The translations under genes and the position numbers were made by a program. Positions 12,197 through 24,366 of a stretch of 64,000 bases of DNA are shown one piece after another. The notes below the pieces were generated by a model, which searched no databases, was not told where the DNA came from, and was given only the letters and a program-made list of their open reading frames with translations. Position 1 is the first letter of the stretch, and each line of letters starts with the position of its first letter. The stretch comes from Beverwykella pulmonaria (Eukaryota > Ascomycota > Dothideomycetes > Pleosporales > Melanommataceae). Location of the stretch: contig BCHH01000002.1 of assembly GCA_001599595.1 (NCBI GenBank), positions 4,812,055 through 4,876,054 of the forward strand, written 5' to 3'.

Positions 12197-12590
12197 TTAT
12201 GCAGATCAGCAGTGAACGGACATGGCGTCCAGCAGTAGCCTATGCAACGCAAGAGCGCTTAGACGAGTGAGGCTGCATCCAGTTGTTAGACGGCAGACGA
12301 CGTTAGGGGCTGCGGATTCTGTCAGCGGCTGACGCACCACGGGATTGGGTAAGGCTGAATCTGTGCACGGACCCTGGCTTGGCATTGAGGTACGATGGCT
12401 CTTGAGCTTCATGGCTGGCTCTTCATGTCAGCCAGCAGAACCTCTCCGACATGCTGAACGTCTACCTTTCCTTTGATCCATCTTAATAACTTAGACACTT
12501 GTGCGAAAAACAGACTCCTCTTCGGGTCTGTTTATCGAGAAGCCCACAGCCACAATTTGGCAAGACACAAGGTTAGAGACTTGTTCCACC
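12197..12590. promoter_or_regulatory. Shared divergent promoter region
   Basis: The 394-bp gap separates two start codons pointing away from each other (12196 minus, 12591 plus). It holds no other gene, so both promoters must lie here or overlap the neighbouring gene. I see no strong TATA box or named binding site. Confidence 0.5.
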
Positions 12591-15500
12591 ATGAGCCAGC
12601 AGACCTACCTGCAGCAGTGGTATGAAAGGCCACTGAATGGTGGTGTCAGGTAAGAAAACCTACAAGACTTGGGCCAGAGGGCTGACCACGTCGTAGTTCA
12701 CAGACTCTTCTTGAAGAGGCCTTTGCGGCCGCAAAGGTCAAGTTCGCATCCGATTTAACCCAGGACCAGCGTAAAGCTGGCATTGCGTTATCGGCGACTA
12801 CGTTGCAAGACGTGCAAGATGCCGTTAGCACATCCATGGTCAAATATCAAACCCAGCGGAAGGAATCCAAGGCACGGAGATGGCTAGAACGGCTTTCCCA
12901 GCGAGTCCACTTCTACGGTGGTGTAGTCGACGTTTACGCTCAACACCACCCAGAATATGTTGCTCTTGTTTGGGGCTCCATCAAGTTTCTTCTAATAGTA
13001 TGTGTGAAGCTTATCCTAATTGGGCCTAGTGGTATCGCACTAACACATGAATGTGAAGGCTGTAATTAATCACGAAAAGGCCGTGGCTACCCTTGCGAAA
13101 GCAATGGCCCAGATTGCAGATAGCCTTCCCCGTGTTGAACTCGCTTCCATCCTGTACCCAACCGAGCGAATGAAAGCGGCCATTGCCGACCTATACGCCT
13201 CACTTTTTAGGTTCCTCATCCGTGCACGGGATTGGTACGAAGAAGGAAAGTTCCAGCACTTTCTTCATAGCATCACGAGGCCGATAGAGCTTCGATACAA
13301 TGACCTTTTGGAGCAGATTTCACAGAGCTCTCGCACAGCGTGGAACCCGGACGAAGAATCTCAGGCTCGAGACGAGCGCGAAAAGAGAGGCCGAGGTGCC
13401 TTTTGGAACCACATCACCATCTCACGAGACCAAACTGGTGCCAGCAACTTTAAGAAGGAACTGCTTCTCATTCTTCGGTCTTCTCGAATTGAACGGTTAG
13501 ACCTTCGTATCATTGCCAGACGAGATCCTAGATTGTTCGAAAATTCTCAATCGCACAGGCTTCTAGCAGGACCACTTCATTACCGACAACGCATTGCCGA
13601 GCAAGCACCAAGGCCCAATTTTCTACGGCGACAGGCCACCCTCCAATACATACCGGAGGAACCAATGGCCCAAAACACGGACCCTCCCGCAGTGAATGGC
13701 GCCATTTCATCGAGCAGCGAGCCTGACCCAGCGTCCAAGGGCAAAGACATTGCTTTAGAGCATCGGACTGTGAACTCTGACCTACCTGCTACTACAAACG
13801 ATGCCTCGGTAATGCCTACTTCGAATGCCTCAGTTGATGAGCTTCTTGGCCGTATATCATCTATGGGATTCGATTTGAAAAACTTCCGCCAGCTCAACAT
13901 TCAACCCGAGACTTTATACTTCATTAGCCGAGGTTACGGGCAACCAGCTACAGCTTTCATCGATGAGCCCACTTGGGCAATTGGTCCCCGAGGAGAGATT
14001 GTGCTACGGGCCAACTTTCCTATCCCTGATGTTGAGGGATACATACGACAAAAGCAGGATGTAGCCTTCCTCATCGCTAAGTTCTATGTACCCAAAGAGC
14101 AGGAGAACGAGGTCCAGAAAGCCGCCAGGGACAAAAGGACCCTTCCTCCACCAAAGCCGAGTACGGAGAAAATCCGGCTCGAATCCCAGGATATGATTGA
14201 AGCCATGGAAGCCTTCATCGCCGGAAAGCCAAAATTCAAAGAGCAATTCCCAAATTTCGATGTCCGAGCCCCCTTACCAGCTCCATATCTCTTCTGGTAC
14301 CACGATCGGTCTCCAAATGCCCTCGACGGGTTGAGTCACCAACATCGAAAGTATATGCTCAAACTCACGGGATGGATTGATGAAAATTATGGCGAGGTGT
14401 ACCGTCGCGTGGAGAAGCAATTGGAAAGGAGAGTGGTGACATACGAGTCCATGGAGTTCTTCCTGAAGCCAGGCGATGCTGTCGTCTTGAACAGCAAACC
14501 GGGCAAGGAGGACGGAAAATTGGAAGCCCAGATTGCCTCAACTTGGCCCACAAGCATAACTCCCCAACATGTCGTTGACGCGGCTGCAGACATGCCATGG
14601 GCCAAGAGAACTCGGGAAACCAAAAAGAAGTACACCTGGAAATGGACTGCCGATTGCTGGGCCTATAGGTATGACGGCTCGTTCTATCGACGCGAAGCAT
14701 ACCTGGAGATACAGATGCATGCTGAAAAGTTAGATGAGGAGGTCGATATTCGGAGCCTTAACGCATATCCCCTCAAGTATGCTAGCGAAGAAACACGAGC
14801 CCTCCTTGAACAACGAGGGAGGACGTTCTGGAGTTGTCGGGACAGAAGACTTGTTTCGTACGAGGACAAGAAGGGGATATACGGCGTAAGAGCTCGCTTT
14901 GTCACTACTAAAAGTTTCAGCTAATGGTTTCTTAGAATGCGGAACGATTCATGGTTGATTTTCAGACATACAAGGAAATCCACTCCGACTCTTTCTCCTT
15001 TAAACGGGCATACTATTCCATCGATGATCCGAATGTGAAAAGAATGGATCCTATCGTTATGGAAGCCGACGATCCACCGCCTGCTCCTGAGATTTATGTT
15101 TTCCCTGAAACCGTGCATGGCTACAATCTTCGTAGCAAGCGATGGGGTATGTAGCCATCTCCCCTATCGGATCATAGTCCATTGTGACTGGCACTAATAC
15201 TCTTTAGTTGACCTCGAAGTAGACCTTATCCGAGAGATTACTTGGAACAAGCAGTCCTTCACAAACCTCGTCGTCGATAGCGAGACCAAGGAACTTGTGC
15301 AGGCTCTTATCACCAATCAAATCGCCCGGGAACAAGGCACAGATATCATTGACAGCAAGGGCAATGGCCTGATAATTCTCCTTCATGGCGGCCCTGGCAC
15401 TGGAAAGACATACACGGCCGAAAGCGTTGCAGAGATGGCGGAGAAACCGCTCTACCGGGTGACGTGCGGCGACATAGGCACGAAGCCTGAAGATGTCGAA

Positions 15501-16109
15501 AAGTATCTTGAATCCGTCTTTCATCTCAGTAAAAGCTGGGGCTGCGTTGTCCTCCTCGATGAGGCCGATGTCTTCTTGGAGCAACGAACACTCACTGATC
15601 TTGAGCGCAATGCCCTCGTCTCAGTCTTCCTCCGGGTACTGGAGTACTACGAAGGCATCTTGATCCTGACCTCAAACAGAGTTGGAACTTTCGACGAAGC
15701 TTTCAAATCACGCATCCAGCTTTCGCTACACTACGAAAATCTGACTCGCGGCCAGCGCGCTAAGATTTGGAAGAACTTTCTCAATCGCCTCAAGGACATG
15801 GATAAAGCTCCGCCCACTAAGGTGACCGAGCCGGGAACGCGAGAGCGCAAAGTCGCAGAGCCTATCGGCATCGACTTCGACGACATCGAATGCTATTTGA
15901 GCGAGCTGGCAGAATTTGAAATGAATGGACGGCAAATACGGAATGCTATTACGACGGCGAGACAGCTGGCCAAGTTCAAGAAGGAATTGATGAATTCGGA
16001 GCATCTGAAGCACGTTATCAAGGTTTCGAGCAAGTTCGACAGTTATTTGAATACGGTGAGGGAGGGGCTTTCGGATGATCAGGTTGCAAGGGATGAGGGC
16101 GTGCGGTAA
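12591..16109 (+). CDS. DUF7708-DUF7025-like-AAA+ ATPase fusion
   Basis: Five exons (12591-12649, 12697-12997, 13059-14885, 14936-15146, 15208-16109) join in frame to 1099 aa; all introns are GT-AG and 47-62 bp. Residues ~70-230 carry DUF7708 features (ARRWLERLSQRVHFYGGVVD, HHPEYVALVWGSIKF, LPRVELASILYPT). Residues ~400-770 resemble the DUF7025 region that precedes fungal AAA+ domains. The C-terminal AAA+ domain has Walker A GGPGTGKT at 860-867, Walker B VVLLDEAD with D917/E918, and sensor LTSNR. It should hydrolyse ATP to remodel a protein partner. The fusion of DUF7708 to AAA+ is unusual. An internal Met at about 13665 could start a shorter AAA-only protein, but the frame upstream is open and clearly coding. 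Confidence 0.85.
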
Positions 16110-16231
16110 TCACTTTCATCTAGCGTCCCGTCTACATTAGCGTTGTTTATCTTTGTCGCATTTCAGTTATTTCTGGGTAGGTTTTAGAGTTCGGCACTGT
16201 GTCTTCGGGTCACCCGTCGTAGTATCGCAAT

Positions 16232-16980
16232 CTACTTAAACTCAACGTACCCCTTTCCCTCCACAAACGTCCAATTCCACGGCCCCTGCTCCTTCTTCTC
16301 CGCAAGCTCCGTGTACGCCTCACCCGCCGCTGGCCCACTAACTGGGATCGTCGCCCCACCATCCGGCTGTCTCTCATCCGCATAGTAGAACCTGAACCCT
16401 TGTTTCTCATATGCGATGCTCGAGCCCCATATCAGATGCGCGAGCGCAGATTTCGTCATGCCAAAGGTTAGAACTCCGGGTCGAGCTTCGGTGTTCAGAA
16501 GGTTACCCGTTGCAATGAAGGTCCGGGATGCGGAGGTTGGGAGCTGCTTGAAGCCCTTTACGGCTTCTTGAGCGGCGATGAGGGGTGAGAAGGTGTTTAC
16601 GGCGAAGAGGCGTGTGGTGTCAGCGATGGTTACGGAGGTGAGCGGGTCCTCGGGATCGAGGACCACGCGGTCGGCAGCTGTGATGGTGTTTAGATCAGGC
16701 CCATAAACAGAATTGTAAATCTTGAGGATAGCGCACCATTGTAGACCACGACTGAGGGGATACCCAACTTCTCCGTTACTTTGGCAAATGCCTTTTGGAT
16801 TTCCGCCGGGTCGTTGTTGGCGAGATCGAGCTTCAACCGAAAGAACCCGTCTTCGCCCACACCATCTTGCAGACTTCGCGCTGCGAGCGCAATTTTGTAA
16901 CCTTTCGTTGCGAAGGCTTGGCCAACCGAGAGTCCGATTTTAGGACCTGCGCCAAGAACGAAGAGGACTGGGGCAGACAT
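16232..16980 (-). CDS. Atypical short-chain dehydrogenase
   Basis: Two exons, 16980-16737 and 16677-16232, give 229 aa across a 59-bp intron whose donor is GTGCGC. The N-terminus has the Rossmann nucleotide-binding loop (LGAGPKIGLSVGQAFA) followed by AARS, then the strand IPSVVVYNA. The usual catalytic Tyr-x-x-x-Lys reads FGMTK (TFGMTKSALAHLIW), so the tyrosine is replaced by phenylalanine while the lysine remains. The protein is therefore likely an SDR fold that binds NAD(P) but may not act as a normal oxidoreductase. The frame is otherwise intact and of near-normal family length. It converges on the AAA+ gene with only ~120 bp between stops. Substrate unknown. Confidence 0.8.
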
Positions 16981-18629
16981 AATTGGAGAATTACTAGACT
17001 CAGTATATTATGAGAAGACCCTGAATTGATAGAATGATTGAGAGTGAGATATGACAATGACGATGTCTTGATTCTACATGGTGCGAGCCAAGGATTATAT
17101 ATATACGACATAGGCGCCAAGAGGGTGAATGATTCGAAAAGAGCCGTTGCCCACTGCAGCATAAGGCCTGCCAAGCTGACAAAAGCAGCGTCTTCATTAG
17201 GCGTGGTGCGATGCTGTAATGCCGAAGAGCGAGGATTGGATTAGAAATGCAACCCAGAGAATGAAGTCTGATTGGTCGACATTAATGACGACAGGTGAAG
17301 CTTTGTCATTTTTCGTCCTGCTATCCATTGTATGTACAGGACGGATAGGCGAGTTTCCGAACCGTCCACGTTGCAGAGTGTTAAATCGTATATCCCGAAC
17401 TTCGAAGTTCGACCTCTGAATTTGAGGTCCGGAAATTCATCATGCCAGGAAAGGACTTGGCGATTCGCATGAATTCCGCTTTGGGCCACTCCATTCACGC
17501 TCAATAAGATGAGCACCAATTATTTTTTTATTTTTAGCAGAGGCGTCATGCTCGATTGAATACAGAAGTCACGAATATATTGAGAGAAGGTCGTCATCCC
17601 CACTGTACGCGGAAGCACGCTAACGATACGCAAGCCCACGAATAGAACAGCTCTACCATCACAGTCTATCATAACATGATGAAGGACAGAGAAACTAAAG
17701 AGTTATAATGGCTCATGAACATGAGCTGCGGGTAGGGTACAGGAATTAAAGGAGCGAAACTCGAAGACAATGAAATATGAAGGCGCTGCAGTGTGAAAAT
17801 TTTGAAGTGTGAAGACCATGAGAGAGGAATGTGAGGAAAGTAAAGTTGCGATGAAACAGGTACATCGTGCAAAACGAAGGCGCATACCTGTAACGAGTAT
17901 AAATTAAGAGACTTTGTGGCTAGTAAATGAGTCGAAAGTTTTACCAACGGATTGGCGATTGAATGAGAACATAGGATGGGTATGGGTAACTGGATGGTGC
18001 TGGAAGGAGATCCAGCCTCGGATGTGGGTGAAGAAGACGCAGCTTCTCAGCGCCTTCCAAACCGCATCTCTCTCCTAACCCACTTCTCTTTTAATCTAGA
18101 CATTGGGGCCAGCAAGACCCTCACATCAAAGCTCACATCAAAGCTCACGGGAATGCGCCTGATTCCCACCAGCCAGGCCACTCCTCGGAACCGTTCCTAA
18201 GCCGCCTTGAGCCCGCCCCGCGCCCCGCAAAGATCGCCGCCGTGCATGTCTGCCCCTCACCACCTGTCATTATCCGGATCCGTCAACTCCACCTTCCATA
18301 AGTCAATGACATGCCAAAAAATGGTGAGTGCCCCCCCTCATTGAAATAACGACAATCATACAAGTCCGCCCATACATCCACTGTAAGCCCGGGACCATAC
18401 CAGTCACGTGGATATGTTACCGACTAGTCACATCCGTTACCATATATATTTCAGCTGTACATTACATACATCACACACACACACACTACATACCCAAAAT
18501 CCACTTATATAACCGCACATTTCCTAATATGAGATCCTTTACTCACGCTTTCTTACCTAGCAGTATGACATAGTTTCTCTCCTTAATCCGGAAGCCGGCT
18601 CCAGAAGTGGAGAAGCAGCAGCAACGATA
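16981..18629. other. Intergenic region
   Basis: No gene recognised. A small CA microsatellite lies near 18474-18486, and a short repeat AAGCTCACATC occurs twice near 18128-18150. Several short frames of 60-110 aa are low-complexity or lack any family resemblance. Confidence 0.5.
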
Positions 18630-18932
18630 ATGTCGAACGGAAACAAGCCCTTCCACAATAAAATGAAGTCGTGAATTACGAAGGCCCATTCCATGTCTCG
18701 GTGTGGGAAGCCGAGCTACCCAAGATCCAGCACCCCGATGACGTGATTATCAAAGACCACAACTGCTGGTATGTAGCCGAATACCATTGTAAATCAGCTT
18801 AAGACTGAGACTTGATGATAAACAGTAATTTGCGGCTCGGATTTGCATATGTACTAAGAGCGCACGGCAGAATGGCATAGATTGGAGTTTGCAGCTTCAA
18901 GCCAGGCGAAAGTGCTGCGGTACTTGGGGCTG
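18630..18932 (+). pseudogene. Broken glutathione-independent formaldehyde-dehydrogenase-like gene
   Basis: The start ATGTCGAACGG is followed by a frame reading NYEGPFHVSVWEAELPKIQH and PDDVIIKDHN, the N-terminus of zinc-dependent formaldehyde/alcohol dehydrogenases. An intron-like GTATGT...ACAG then leads to ICGSDLHMY, the conserved zinc-binding Cys region, and a TAA stop directly after it where the family continues EGRT. Downstream, fragments WHRLEF and GFKPGESAAVLGA correspond to a part of the family ~100 residues later. A large internal deletion plus a frame change has therefore removed the rest. The catalytic core is absent. This is a decayed gene, not a short functional one. Confidence 0.7.
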
Positions 18933-20011
18933 AGTAAATCGAGCGGAGACTCTACCGGCGGGAAATAGTCATTCCTTGGGACTTCGCTCGAGGTGTTATT
19001 GATGTACTGCTGCCTTGAGGACTTACAGCTCAGTATGAACTTGTGTGAAACACTTATCCATAGCCAGAATTTCTTCCACTGTAAGATTTCCTGTCAGCAG
19101 GTTGTCGAGGTGGGCAGCTGTGAATGTGGTGAATTTGCACAGGTCGCACTACAAATACAAGTGCCTCACATTGCCTTCTGCTTTAGGCATTATTTACAAA
19201 AGATGTCAGATTCAGGTGCTAGTGTAGGCTGGTATCAACTTTGCTCCAAGCCTCTATTGCGTATGAGGGGCATTGTAAGTTCTTGTTTTGATGCTTGGCA
19301 GTTAGTCAGCTCATATCTCTCTCTCTGATACTTGAACCTATTAATAGTGGGCAAGAAGAGAGTTGGCTTTGCAGTTGTTTCCGCGGTTTTAGAGAAGTAC
19401 CTTCGGGCGGTGTCGGCTGTTGGAAAACTTTGAGACGAGATATGCTCTAAGTGAAATTAATTAGCATAGAGATTTGCTATCTTTATAGTGTGAAATAGAA
19501 AAGATATAAATTGGAGATCTTTAATACATTTTTCACGATCAAAGTCGATTTTGGCGTTCCCCCCCTTTAACGAGATCTTGGGTTTCTGAAATCTACTTGC
19601 AGTGCGCCACTTCATAACCACTCATTCTATTCACCGTTTGATCTGTGGCCAGGTAATCAGCTTTGTTGTGTCCAACTGTCTTGGAGGCTTAGGACTTTCC
19701 CATTAGGGCGCATCGTAGTGGGGATCCGGCAGGCGAGTAGATATCACATTAGCTAAACAGATTAAAATCTCGATGTTCAGACAAGGTGTTTACTAAGTAC
19801 TGAGTAATGGGCGAGATGGAAAAAATTGAATTAACGACGACGCTACACAGTCTTTATTTGCCTGTTGAACCTAACGTGCTGAAACACCATTACTTCAGAA
19901 CTGAAAACACCATCAACCTTAAAACTCATTCTATCCATCATCAAGAACCTTCTACGGGATAGCTTAAATCTAAGTTTGTCCACGTGCAGGTGTCATTATT
20001 GCCTCTGGTGT
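18933..20011. other. Intergenic region
   Basis: No coding region or structured repeat that I can support. The longest frame (18993-19328) has no recognisable family features. Confidence 0.5.
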
Positions 20012-21596
20012 TCACCTTGTTTCAACCTTAATCTCATTGTGTGACATCTCATCTACCTCATTAACATCAGCCTGAATAGTGGCAGTGGCAGTTGTCTGAT
20101 TCTTAGACTCGAGGTCAGGCATGTTTCTGCGTGAGGTGTTAGAGGCGGTATCGCCAAGCACTTTGTGTCTGCCGCGGGTGCGCAAGGTAATGTCGTCCTC
20201 TTGCCTTTCAATACGACGAGAGAAGGATGAAATCGAATTCAAACTCAGTGCGCTGCGGAAACTTTGCAGAACTGAGTTAATAGAGGATATGTTGACGAGG
20301 CTGCGGAGGGTGGGGATGCAGGCGGCAAGAAGTCCGACGGTCACTTCAAGAAGACTCCAGAAGAGGAATGTGGTGATAAGAACTGTGAAGTGTCAGTGCG
20401 ACTCAGAGTGGCTTTCGGAGAGGAAGAGCATTGCGTAAATGGAGCGAAGTTCGATTCGATACATACGAGTGGCATCGAGGTCCGGGTTAAAGTTCTCTGC
20501 ATGATCCGTTAATTCTGTCCACTAAAGGCAGAATGAGAGGGACAAACGCTTGGATTGCCAAATCACCCAGATCATGCGAATCATTGAGGCAATAGTGGAG
20601 CTTCGACAAATTAACATGAGACAACTAGCTTCGAAAGATCACTCACAATCCTCCCAGTGCAAAGACAAGACTCACGGCAAGCTTTTGACCAATTGGTATA
20701 CGCAATTTCCAGATCTGTTGGTCTTAGAATCAAACGCAATATGGCCAGCTTTGGTATCTTTGTAACTTACTGAAGGCAGTGGCATGATCAGAATGATAAC
20801 ATCGCAGACAAAGTCAGTGACGGCCATCCAATTAAGGATATTGTTGAAGTCTCCGCACAAAGTCATGATCTGCATAGCGCTTGTCCACCAAATGCTAAAA
20901 TGAGAACCGCATGCGAAAAGATACCGGAGAAAAAAGGCGACAGCCCATCCACTAACGATAGCGATCATGGCCCAAATGCCTACGACCATGGGAGTTTGGA
21001 AGTCACACTTGCTCACTACGAAGAGTCGTTGGTAGAAGAATAGAATACTAAGTTTTATGCACCCAAGAGCAGGGATAGAAAGCAGGAAGAAAGTCCATTC
21101 ATCTTAGTCTCAAAGTTTAGACATGCGGTAGTTATATGTGAACCTTGGAAGTACTCGACCTTCTTATCTTCTGTGCGATTGTGATACTCCTTCCAAGCTC
21201 AGACCATGAGGTACGAGGAAGTAAGACATCTCGCCTTGATGGCGGTGGCCCATTTAGCACCGGCGTCGGATATCCGTACACATGCATTGCAATTCCTGGC
21301 TTTTGGTTAGTATTCTGTCCTTCGTGGTGCCGTATATTTACTTCTTACCGTGGAACATTGTTGCAGCCAGTCCAATATTGAGAGTCTACGGCGCTAAGTT
21401 AAAAGGATTCGAAAACAATGCTGTCGAAGTGGCATACCAGTACTGGAATCGTTAACCAATCATCAGCCAAAAGTCTCTGCTTCTTGTGCCTCCTTGCGTA
21501 AAAACGAAGAAGAACCGCGAATGTGTCCAACAGGATAAAAATGATCGTAACAGGGAGTACTATCTTAGGGGACTGTGTTGCAATTAACATGCCCAT
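20012..21596 (-). CDS. Pth11-like rhodopsin-domain receptor
   Basis: Eight exons splice with consistent phases: 21596-21438, 21385-21349, 21295-21155, 21102-20771, 20714-20647, 20600-20567, 20521-20467 and 20382-20012. The product is 398 aa. It has the multi-helix layout of the fungal rhodopsin-domain (Pth11-related) membrane proteins: a first helix IVLPVTIIFILLDTFAVLLR, then RRHKKQRLLADDW, CIKLSILFFYQRLF, the WWTSAMQ and DFVCDVIILIMPLP region, and a last helix EVTVGLLAACIPTLRSL. The C-terminal ~90 residues are a hydrophilic cytosolic tail. Members sit in the plasma membrane and sense surface or chemical cues. The first ATG is at 21596, with another two codons later. The third and sixth donors were chosen to keep frame and are the least certain. 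Confidence 0.75.
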
Positions 21597-22145
21597 GTTG
21601 GAAGTCTTCAAAAGTCAGATCTGATTGCGAAGTGTTACTCGAAACCTCGAAGCCGGAAGTTGACAAGCAAGATGCTAAGCTGGTAGCTGGAGATAATGTT
21701 ACCATGTATATCACTCCTCGCTACTTATTATGTTGATAAAAAGCTGGTGTGTAGTTGGCAAGACGCCGACTGTACGATGCCGGTCAATGGAGTGTAGTAC
21801 AGCATTGAACCTAACACAATCCTAGTTATCTACGAGGGCCGATGGTAGTTGCATACCCCGTAAAGACCTTGTAGGAGCACTTATATTGCACTGGCTCTTG
21901 GGTCAATTAGCCGACCCGTGTTGGTGCGGCGTTCTGCATTTGGCTGACGTACGTTTGCCTTACATTGCCAACCATCCAAGCTTCGCCGCGTACAGGGCGA
22001 AATTACATCGCCAATGAGCGTACTTCGTTAGATAGCGCTGATTGTCTCCAACAACGTCGCTGCCATGTTCCTCTTAACGGGTCTACCGTCAGTTCCTCAA
22101 ATCGGCACTACATCTCGAGCACGATTCAAGACATCGTCGTCAACT
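21597..22145. promoter_or_regulatory. Divergent intergenic region, receptor/P450
   Basis: About 550 bp separate the receptor start on the minus strand from the P450 start on the plus strand. The two genes may share regulatory sequence. No site is clear. Confidence 0.4.
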
Positions 22146-23758
22146 ATGGCCCTTTTCAGTGCCGAAGTTTTCCTGAAATTTTCTCTTTCGGTTATTGTTC
22201 TCTTCGTCTTCAAAAAATTGATAGCTCATATTCGGCTCGTCCTACTCCAACGCAAATATGGCTGCCTGGATCCACCCAAGTACGCCCACAAAGATCCAAT
22301 CTGGGGACTCGATCTTTTCTTCAAAACTATGAATGCATTCCAAAACGGTAGCTACCTGGAGACTCAGACTGCACTCTTCAAACCATTTTCTAGCAAAACC
22401 TTCAAAAGTCATGCTTTTGGAACAACAATTTATCATACTCATGACCCCGAGGTCTCGAAAAACTTCCAATCAATTTTCTTCAAGGATTTTGGCATCGAGC
22501 CGCTCCGGTATTATGTGGCCGAGAATCTCTGGGGAAATGGGATCGTAGTATCAGATGGACAAAAATGGGCCGACGCGCGCAGTTTCATTCGATCCACATT
22601 TGACGTTGTACACACGAAGAATATTGAGCGACTCAGCTACCACGTTGACAAATTCATGAGATTGCTTCCCCGCGACGGCTCTACCGTGGATCTACTTCCC
22701 TTGTTCAAGCGCCTAGTGAGTTTGCACATCTGTCACGTGTTCTAGAGTCATTCATTGTGTAAACTGACTTCGCATCGAGATTTTGGACACATCGAGCGAG
22801 TTTATCTTCGGAGAATCTCTAAATGCCCTTGGCAAGCCCGACACAGAGTTTATGGAAGCTTTCGAATACGCGCAACGTGGAACGGGTATACGCGCAGTCT
22901 TAGGGCGCCTCAGCTTTCTCCATCGCGATAAGAAATGGTTTGAGGCCTGCAAGCAGGTAACAGACTTCTGCGACAAATGTGTGGATCAAGCGCTCGCACG
23001 GATTGAAAAGGGAGATGAGCGACGTACAGAGACGCAGAGATTGCGGCTTGTTGATGAAGCAGCCAAATCTACTAAAGACAAGTACACGCTACGGTCGTTG
23101 ATTTTGAGCGTATTCAGTCCAGCTCATGATGGAGCGGCTGTAGCTCTAGGAAATGCCTTTTTTCATCTCGCGCGACATCCCCGTGTCTGGACAAAGCTTC
23201 GAGAAGAGGTGATGGAATCCCAGAATGAACCTATCACTTATGAGCTACTCAACTCGTACCGATATCTCAAGAATGTTTTCCGCGAAAGTAGGTTTTTGCT
23301 ACCTGATCATAAATTCATTCTGCTAAACGAGTCCAGCCCACCGTGTCACTGCCATAGTAAATCTAAATCAAAGAGTGGCATTGAAGGACGTCATTCTACC
23401 ATGCGGGGGTGGTCCAAACGGCAAGGATCCACTGTATGTTCGCCAAGGCGATTTGATCAATGTCGACTATCGGACCATGATGCGGGACCACGAGTTCTGG
23501 GGATCTGATGCAGAAGAGTTTGTTCCTGAAAGATGGGAGAAGGTGCGGCCAACATGGGAATACACGCCATTTGGAGGTGGTCCAAGAGCCTGCCCAGGTA
23601 TGCGACTTGTGTACACCGAGTGTGCATATACGGCACTTCGAATAATTAGGGAATTCAAAGGGCTTGAAAACAGGGATGAGGAGCTCAAATGGAAAGAACA
23701 GATGCGATTGACCTTCCAGAGCAAGAGTGGAACAAAAGTAGGCTTGATCAAAGTATAA
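22146..23758 (+). CDS. Cytochrome P450 (CYP52-like), possibly inactive
   Basis: Exon 1 (22146-22715) starts at MALFSAEVF with an N-terminal membrane anchor. Exon 2 begins at 22780 (ILDTSSEFIFGES), and the last exon ends at 23758. The haem loop FGGGPRACPG is intact, as is the PERW region (FVPERW). The I-helix reads PAHDGAAVALGN rather than A-G-x-D-T-T. At the end of exon 2 the K-helix reads YLKNVFRES, but none of the splice choices I tried gives the required E-x-x-R; the following frame resumes only at NLNQRVALKD. In two of these choices a stop or shift intervenes. The gene resembles alkane/fatty-acid hydroxylases anchored in the ER. Loss of E-x-x-R would abolish haem pocket folding, so it may be a recent pseudogene or a sequence error. 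Confidence 0.7.
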
Positions 23759-24366
23759 AGTTCTGTATATCGGATGATCTTAGACTAAATATTGAAGTTC
23801 TCATGGGTGTTAATCTTCTATCCAGAATTCTCTTTTTTATATAGACCTTTATCATGGATCCCTTTATTCAGAAGCTGTGCTAAAATTCAAGACGGCGGTA
23901 TGGAGCATAAGACGCATAACTTGAGGTAATGCCTGACCTCACTAGACTCTTGTGTAGGGCAGTAAGTGGATATCATATCCTTAGGAGTCTCATGCATCAG
24001 CGAATGCATCTGTCAGATGTAAGGGCTATATGGGGGTTTAGGAAATAGTATTTACATAACCCCCAAGTAGACAAAGTGTCAGATGGACGGGTATTAGTCG
24101 TGGTATTGGACGAAATGCGCTCATATGGGCCTGAAAGGGACCAACCAAATAGGGCAAGGCGCATGTGGGCAAGCGAGGGGCCAAAACCCCAGCGACCCGA
24201 GAAACCAAGAAGAAGACGGTCAATCAATCAATCAATTCATCAATACTCATCATTCTTTCATCTCACAACGTGACCATATTATTCTTGAAGCCGAAATAGT
24301 GCTTCAATCTGACAGCATCATACTAGATCAGACATTTAACGATGATGGTGTCAATGTATGATGAGA

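Noticed and set aside
22725..22745. TGTCACGTGTTCTAG in the P450 intron as another LTR copy
   Set aside because: Only about 13 bp match the family start and nothing follows, so chance is likely.
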